This document shows positions 60,481-64,000 of a stretch of DNA of 64,000 nucleotides, piece by piece (the stretch's first letter is position 1; each line of letters opens with the position of its first letter). The notes below the pieces were generated by a model. That model searched no databases. It saw only the letters and a program-made list of their open reading frames with translations, and had not been told where the DNA came from. A program made the translations under genes and the position numbers. The DNA is taken from NCBI GenBank assembly GCA_910577295.1, contig CAJTLS010000011.1, forward strand, positions 18,489 to 82,488, in the 5' to 3' direction. This DNA is from an uncultured Eubacterium sp. (GTDB lineage Bacteria; Bacillota; Clostridia; Lachnospirales; Lachnospiraceae).

Positions 60481-60978
60481 TTATCGATTAATCTGCAATT
60501 CATGCATGATTTCTTTTTGCATATCCTCCATTTGCAACCGCTCTTCTTCTTCTATATGGTCGTAGCCGAACAAATGCAATAAACTGTGAACTACCAAAAA
60601 GGAAAATTCCCTCAATTCTGAATGACCGTACTCCTTTGCCTGCTCGCAGACAATGGCCGGACAAATGACAATATCTCCTAACACCAGTTCTCCGGTTTCC
60701 GGCGAAAGCGTAAGCGACTGTTGAAACAATGGGCCAGTAAAATCCGCCGGCTCATCGTATTCCATCATCGGGAAACTGAGCACATCGGTCGGTCGGTCAA
60801 CATCGCGAAATTCCTTATTGAGACGATATATTTCCTCTTTCTCTACAAGCGTAACGCTGACTTCCGTCTCAAACGGACAGGATACTCGCTTCCCAACATA
60901 GGCTGCCAGCTTGTCCAACTGTCCGTGCACGGAAAAATCAAAACAATATCCACTCTCATCTTCTAAGTAAATGGTCAT
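60481..60978 (-). CDS. ybeY: Endoribonuclease YbeY, rRNA maturation factor
   Basis: 165 residues. Zinc-dependent RNase in 16S 3'-end maturation and 70S quality control. The metal motif HSLLHLFGYDH (H-x3-H-x5-H) is intact; RDVDRPTDVLSFPM precedes it. Overlaps phoH by 4 bases. Confidence 0.97.
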   Translation of the reverse strand: MTIYLEDESGYCFDFSVHGQLDKLAAYVGKRVSCPFETEVSVTLVEKEEIYRLNKEFRDVDRPTDVLSFPMMEYDEPADFTGPLFQQSLTLSPETGELVLGDIVICPAIVCEQAKEYGHSELREFSFLVVHSLLHLFGYDHIEEEERLQMEDMQKEIMHELQINR

Positions 60979-61991
60979 TTTTTACCTGCTTTCGTTGTTC
61001 CTTTATAGTTTTTCTTCCTTGACTCCCGATAGGCCTCGCGCGCCTCATATTTTTCATAGGCGTGAACGATTTTCTGCACTAACGGATGGCGGACAACATC
61101 TTTATTCGTCAAATAACTGAAACCGATATCCTCCACCTGCTGCAGTACTGCAGATGCCTGTTCCAAACCGGACTGTGTATGAAATGGCAGGTCTTTCTGC
61201 GATAAATCGCCGGTAATGACAACTTTTGAACCAAACCCAATACGGGTCAAAAACATTTTCATCTGTGCCGGCGTCGTATTTTGCGCCTCATCGAGAATAA
61301 TAAACGCATTGTCCAGCGTCCGCCCCCGCATATAGGCCAGTGGCGCCACTTCAATTAATCCTTTTTCTGAATTTTTTATAAAACTGTCCGCTCCCATAAT
61401 TTGATACAAGGCATCGTACAGCGGACGTAAATACGGGTCGATTTTACTCTGCAAATCGCCGGGAAGAAAACCAAGATTTTCTCCGGCTTCTATGGCCGGA
61501 CGCGTCAGAATAATTTTACTTACCTCATCATTCTTAAACGCCTGTATCGCCATCGCCATGGCGAGATACGTCTTGCCGGTGCCGGCCGGCCCGATACCAA
61601 AGACCATCATTTTATCACGGATATGCTGAACATACTTTTGCTGTCCCAGTGTTTTCGGTTTAATCGGTTTTCCCTGTACGGTATATCCGACCAAATCTTT
61701 ATCAATGGCTGCCAGAGATACTTCCGTATGCTCCTTTGCCGCCATTAAAAGATACTCAACATTTTGTTCTGTTATCGTATTTCCACGCTCCGATAATTGC
61801 AGCAATTCACGGAAAATGCGTTTTGCCTCTGCGGCTGATTTTTCATCGCCAAGTATTTTTACCGTACCATCCCGTAAAATAACATTTACCGAAAGAACTT
61901 TTTCAATTTTTTTAATATGACAGTCTAGTCCGCCAAAAATATTGCGCTCATGTTCTACCGGAATCTCCAGAGTTATTTCCTGTTTCTCCAT
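60975..61991 (-). CDS. phoH: PhoH-family ATPase
   Basis: 338 residues. N-terminal KH-like part, then the P-loop ATPase domain with FGIGPAGTGKTYLAMAMA, LTRPAIEAGENLGFLPGDL, Walker B IILDEAQNTTPAQMKM, and ITGDLSQKDLP. Probably an RNA helicase-like factor acting with YbeY. Its start lies within the end of yqfD (44-base overlap). Confidence 0.96.
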   Translation of the reverse strand: MEKQEITLEIPVEHERNIFGGLDCHIKKIEKVLSVNVILRDGTVKILGDEKSAAEAKRIFRELLQLSERGNTITEQNVEYLLMAAKEHTEVSLAAIDKDLVGYTVQGKPIKPKTLGQQKYVQHIRDKMMVFGIGPAGTGKTYLAMAMAIQAFKNDEVSKIILTRPAIEAGENLGFLPGDLQSKIDPYLRPLYDALYQIMGADSFIKNSEKGLIEVAPLAYMRGRTLDNAFIILDEAQNTTPAQMKMFLTRIGFGSKVVITGDLSQKDLPFHTQSGLEQASAVLQQVEDIGFSYLTNKDVVRHPLVQKIVHAYEKYEAREAYRESRKKNYKGTTKAGKK

Positions 61992-63216
61992 CTGCCTCTT
62001 CCTCTTCCTTCTTTTTCACTTGCCATTCCTTTTCCTGAATATATCTTTTCTTTGTATCCTGACATAAGTAGCCGATACAGCCGACTAATTCCCATGTTGA
62101 TACATTTTTCTTTTTCATCTGTGCTGTGTGGGACAATACTTTATGTCCATCAGATACAATCTCCCTTTTTATCCGGTTATAGCATTCCGCACCTGCCTTT
62201 TGCAGTTGTTTTTCATTCATAGAAACGGTTTTCCACTCGTACTCCCGACATTCATATTGCTCCATTGATACACAAAAAGAAAAGGGATATAGTTTCTTAT
62301 CCAGCATTTTCGAACTCATTATATCATAGTTGTATGAATTATTAAACCGTTTGAGCGGATTTTTTAAAGAAATACTTGTATCCCCTAATTGCCAGTCATA
62401 TACTCTTATTTTTCTGCCGGTATATTGTTTTATCTTCTTTTTTACCGGAACTTCCTCGCTCAAGTTTCTTTCTGCATATATTTTAACAGTACCCTTCGCC
62501 GCCACAGGCGTCTTTTCGATGATCTGGTCGCTATCGTCCGTAATCGGAACAATTCCATTAATCAGAATCTGACCTTTTTTTACTTTCTGGCCCTTTTTGA
62601 CGGCAGCCAGTCCACGGTTGACAGAAATTTCCCGAACAATGCCGTCTCTTGGAGCAACCAGATGACACGGCTTTTGCTCCGATTGCCTTGGCACAAGTTT
62701 TTCTGCCTCTTTAATTGAAATAACAAGATGGCTCCCCTTCTCCTCTGCCGAAACCCAACTGATATCGGAATAACGCTCTCTTATACTTTTTTCAATGTCG
62801 TCACAAAATAAACGGCTCCTCTTCATTCCCCTATGTACGCCCATTTCATTCACCGCTTTTAACAAGGTCTCCTTCGTATAAGTACTCTGGCCCTGAAAAG
62901 AAATCTCCCAGACAAAAGACGACATAACTGCAAGCAGAATCAAAAAAAACAGAAAGCCGGAAGAAAACGTCCAATTTTCTATCAGCCATTGCCACAAAAA
63001 GGGAATCCCCGCTTTCTTTTCTATATGAGGTCGAATTTTTGTTTTCTTTACAAGCGATTTTGTTTGTTTAAAATCTTTTACATATAATGAAAAACAAATC
63101 CGTTCTTCTTTTTCCACCTGCCACAAATCAATATTGTGATGCCGGCACATATTCATAAACCGCTCCCAAGAGCCCCTGTCGGACGAGCATCTCAGATAAC
63201 CACGTAGCCACTTCAG
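61948..63216 (-). CDS. yqfD: Sporulation protein YqfD, probable CTG start
   Basis: 422 residues if begun at CTG 63216; the first ATG (63156) would remove 20 residues. The extra codons read LKWLRGYLRC...SWERFMNMCR, matching the usual YqfD N-terminus, and AGGGGG lies 7 bases before the CTG, with an in-frame stop a few codons earlier. One membrane segment (about 90-112), then beta-rich repeats with VAPRDGIVREISVNRG and GQILINGIV. YqfD is a sigma-E-dependent forespore-engulfment-stage membrane protein in Bacillus. Confidence 0.87.
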   Translation of the reverse strand: MKWLRGYLRCSSDRGSWERFMNMCRHHNIDLWQVEKEERICFSLYVKDFKQTKSLVKKTKIRPHIEKKAGIPFLWQWLIENWTFSSGFLFFLILLAVMSSFVWEISFQGQSTYTKETLLKAVNEMGVHRGMKRSRLFCDDIEKSIRERYSDISWVSAEEKGSHLVISIKEAEKLVPRQSEQKPCHLVAPRDGIVREISVNRGLAAVKKGQKVKKGQILINGIVPITDDSDQIIEKTPVAAKGTVKIYAERNLSEEVPVKKKIKQYTGRKIRVYDWQLGDTSISLKNPLKRFNNSYNYDIMSSKMLDKKLYPFSFCVSMEQYECREYEWKTVSMNEKQLQKAGAECYNRIKREIVSDGHKVLSHTAQMKKKNVSTWELVGCIGYLCQDTKKRYIQEKEWQVKKKEEEEADGETGNNSGDSGRT

Positions 63217-63228
63217 GTCAATTCCCCC

Positions 63229-63486
63229 TTATGTTTTAACATATTGTACAAGGTTAATTTCGCCCTGTATCTTGCAATCATCCTGAGTAAACCGCTCAAT
63301 CTTCAGTCGTTCTCCCTGAAACAATAACTTTATATGTTTCCCCTGCAATTTTATCTGCTCTGGCGAATAGTCGATAATCGATTTGTAATTTTCCACCAGT
63401 GCCATGTGCTTTCCATACATATTTACAACGGTAGCCCCCTCTAAAATATCCGGAGACAAATTTAACTTTTCTGAAACAGTACGCAT
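63229..63486 (-). CDS. yqfC: Sporulation protein YqfC
   Basis: 85 residues from the ATG at 63486, preceded by GAGG. YabP/YqfC family: LSPDILEGATVVNMYGKHMALVENYKSIIDYS, then KIQGEINLVQYV. Earlier in-frame starts would run into the rpsU terminator. Directly upstream of yqfD as in Bacillus. The pair suggests a sporulation-capable lineage but does not prove it. Confidence 0.92.
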   Translation of the reverse strand: MRTVSEKLNLSPDILEGATVVNMYGKHMALVENYKSIIDYSPEQIKLQGKHIKLLFQGERLKIERFTQDDCKIQGEINLVQYVKT

Positions 63487-63572
63487 CCTGCACCTCAGCA
63501 CTTTTCTTTTATTATATGCCGTCATTATTACACGGTTACCTGTATACTGTAAATTAAATTTTACTAGACGAT

Positions 63573-63616
63573 AAGAAAAAGTCTGTTTCCATAATTGTAT
63601 GAAAACAGACTTTCTC
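63573..63616 (-). terminator. Terminator of rpsU
   Basis: AAAGTCTGTTT/AAACAGACTTT with inner CATA/TATG; on the minus strand it is followed by TTCTTATC after a T run. It lies 11 bases past the rpsU stop. Confidence 0.85.
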
Positions 63617-63626
63617 ATATGTGCTA

Positions 63627-63803
63627 TTATTTGTATTTTCTTTTACGAGCTGCTTCAGACTTTTTCTTACGTCTTACACTAGGTTTTTCATAATGCTCTC
63701 TCTTGCGAATCTCTTGTTGAATTCCAGCTTTTGCACAATTTCTCTTGAAACGACGCAATGCACTGTCTAAGGATTCGTTTTCTTTTACTGTTACACTAGA
63801 CAT
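63627..63803 (-). CDS. rpsU: Ribosomal protein S21
   Basis: 58 residues, read directly from the sequence: MSSVTVKENESLDSALRRFK start, EIRKREHYEKPSVRRKKKSE middle, lysine/arginine-rich end. Binds the 30S subunit near the anti-Shine-Dalgarno region and helps initiation. GGAGGTAAGG lies upstream of the ATG. Upstream of yqfC-yqfD-phoH as in other Firmicutes, but separated by a terminator. Confidence 0.96.
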   Translation of the reverse strand: MSSVTVKENESLDSALRRFKRNCAKAGIQQEIRKREHYEKPSVRRKKKSEAARKRKYK

Positions 63804-63881
63804 ACTATCACACCTTACCTCCCTCCAGTTGCAGATTGTGCTTCAATACAACTGATTGGGTATTTTTTCGCACTAATGAAT

Positions 63882-63909
63882 ATTATACCATATTTTTCCC
63901 ATACGTCAA
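63882..63909 (-). promoter_or_regulatory. Promoter of rpsU
   Basis: Minus strand TTGACG (63909-63904), 16-base spacer, TATAAT (63887-63882). The sequence from 63910 to the right edge shows no gene. Confidence 0.75.
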
Positions 63910-64000
63910 CCTTTTTAATAATTAAATTTGGCGTGAGACTAATTTTACTCAATTGAAAATTTAATTTCTACCCCTGAGTCCTCTCCCTGTAGAACTTATC

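Noticed and set aside
63487..63618. N-terminal extension of yqfC
   Set aside because: The extended frame would run through the rpsU terminator and has no similarity to YqfC.

Overview
The window is a stretch of low-GC chromosome from an anaerobic Gram-positive bacterium of the class Clostridia, most likely family Lachnospiraceae. This rests on the gene content and order (radC-mreBCD-PBP2-minCDE-rodA-mgsA; the ylm/sepF/divIVA cluster; radical SAM pair-RNase G-rplU-prp-rpmA-obg; rpsU-yqfC-yqfD-phoH-ybeY), on family-typical proteins (DUF5688, NadD-YqeK fusion, 950-residue PBP2) and on strong AGGAGG ribosome binding sites. No taxonomic search was possible. Almost all of it is housekeeping DNA. 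I see no prophage, insertion sequence, CRISPR array or rRNA, and no gene-free stretch longer than 300 bases.

Layout. 1-6.4 kb (mostly +): end of gdhA, a DUF5688 gene, tRNA-Arg(CCG), hslO, a membrane-anchored protein of unknown function, an RluF-type pseudouridine synthase and a DNA ligase gene whose BRCT end is in another frame. 6.3-14.5 kb: a SpoVB-like flippase (-), a large acidic membrane protein and a cysteine desulfurase (+), then a PHP phosphatase and rqcH (-), separated by a strongly structured element. 14.6-20.3 kb (+): yicC-remA-gmk-lepB-rpoZ, an SOS-controlled YneA-like division inhibitor and a wall amidase. 20.3-28.3 kb (-): a Xer-type recombinase, an orphan BlaI-type repressor with a small membrane protein, and the division cluster rluD-lspA-divIVA-ylmH-sepF-yggS-HlyD-like. 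28.4-45.7 kb: a DUF378 gene (+), then on the minus strand the shape/septum cluster, then ynbB-miaA-mutL-mutS and an SH3 protein. 45.9 kb: lexA (+). 46.6-56.6 kb (-): rsfS, nadD-yqeK, yhbY, obg, rpmA, prp, rplU, a chemoreceptor, RNase G and two radical-SAM-system genes. 56.8-64 kb: a zinc-ribbon membrane protein (+), a YtgP/MurJ-like flippase, DUF3048, ybeY, phoH, yqfD, yqfC and rpsU (-).

How it fits together. Much of the window serves growth and division: elongasome (MreBCD, PBP2, RodA, MurJ-like flippase), septum placement (MinCDE together with DivIVA and SepF), ribosome assembly and rescue (Obg, YhbY, RsfS, YbeY, RqcH, L21, L27 with its Prp protease) and DNA repair (LexA, MutSL, RadC, LigA). 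LexA and the YneA-like inhibitor, 28 kb apart, share an identical 14-base operator, which defines a local SOS regulon.

Most interesting non-coding signal: the leaders of the YneA-like gene and of the PHP phosphatase have the same unusual architecture. An A/T-rich GTG...CAC hairpin is followed by a GCTATTTGT-type hairpin, whose loop is perfectly complementary to a short sequence just upstream of the start region, so a pseudoknot near the ribosome binding site is possible. This could be an undescribed regulatory RNA or a dispersed palindromic repeat family. Other points worth checking: the ligA frameshift, a non-ATG (CTG) start for yqfD, the orphan BlaI system and the 830-residue acidic membrane protein.
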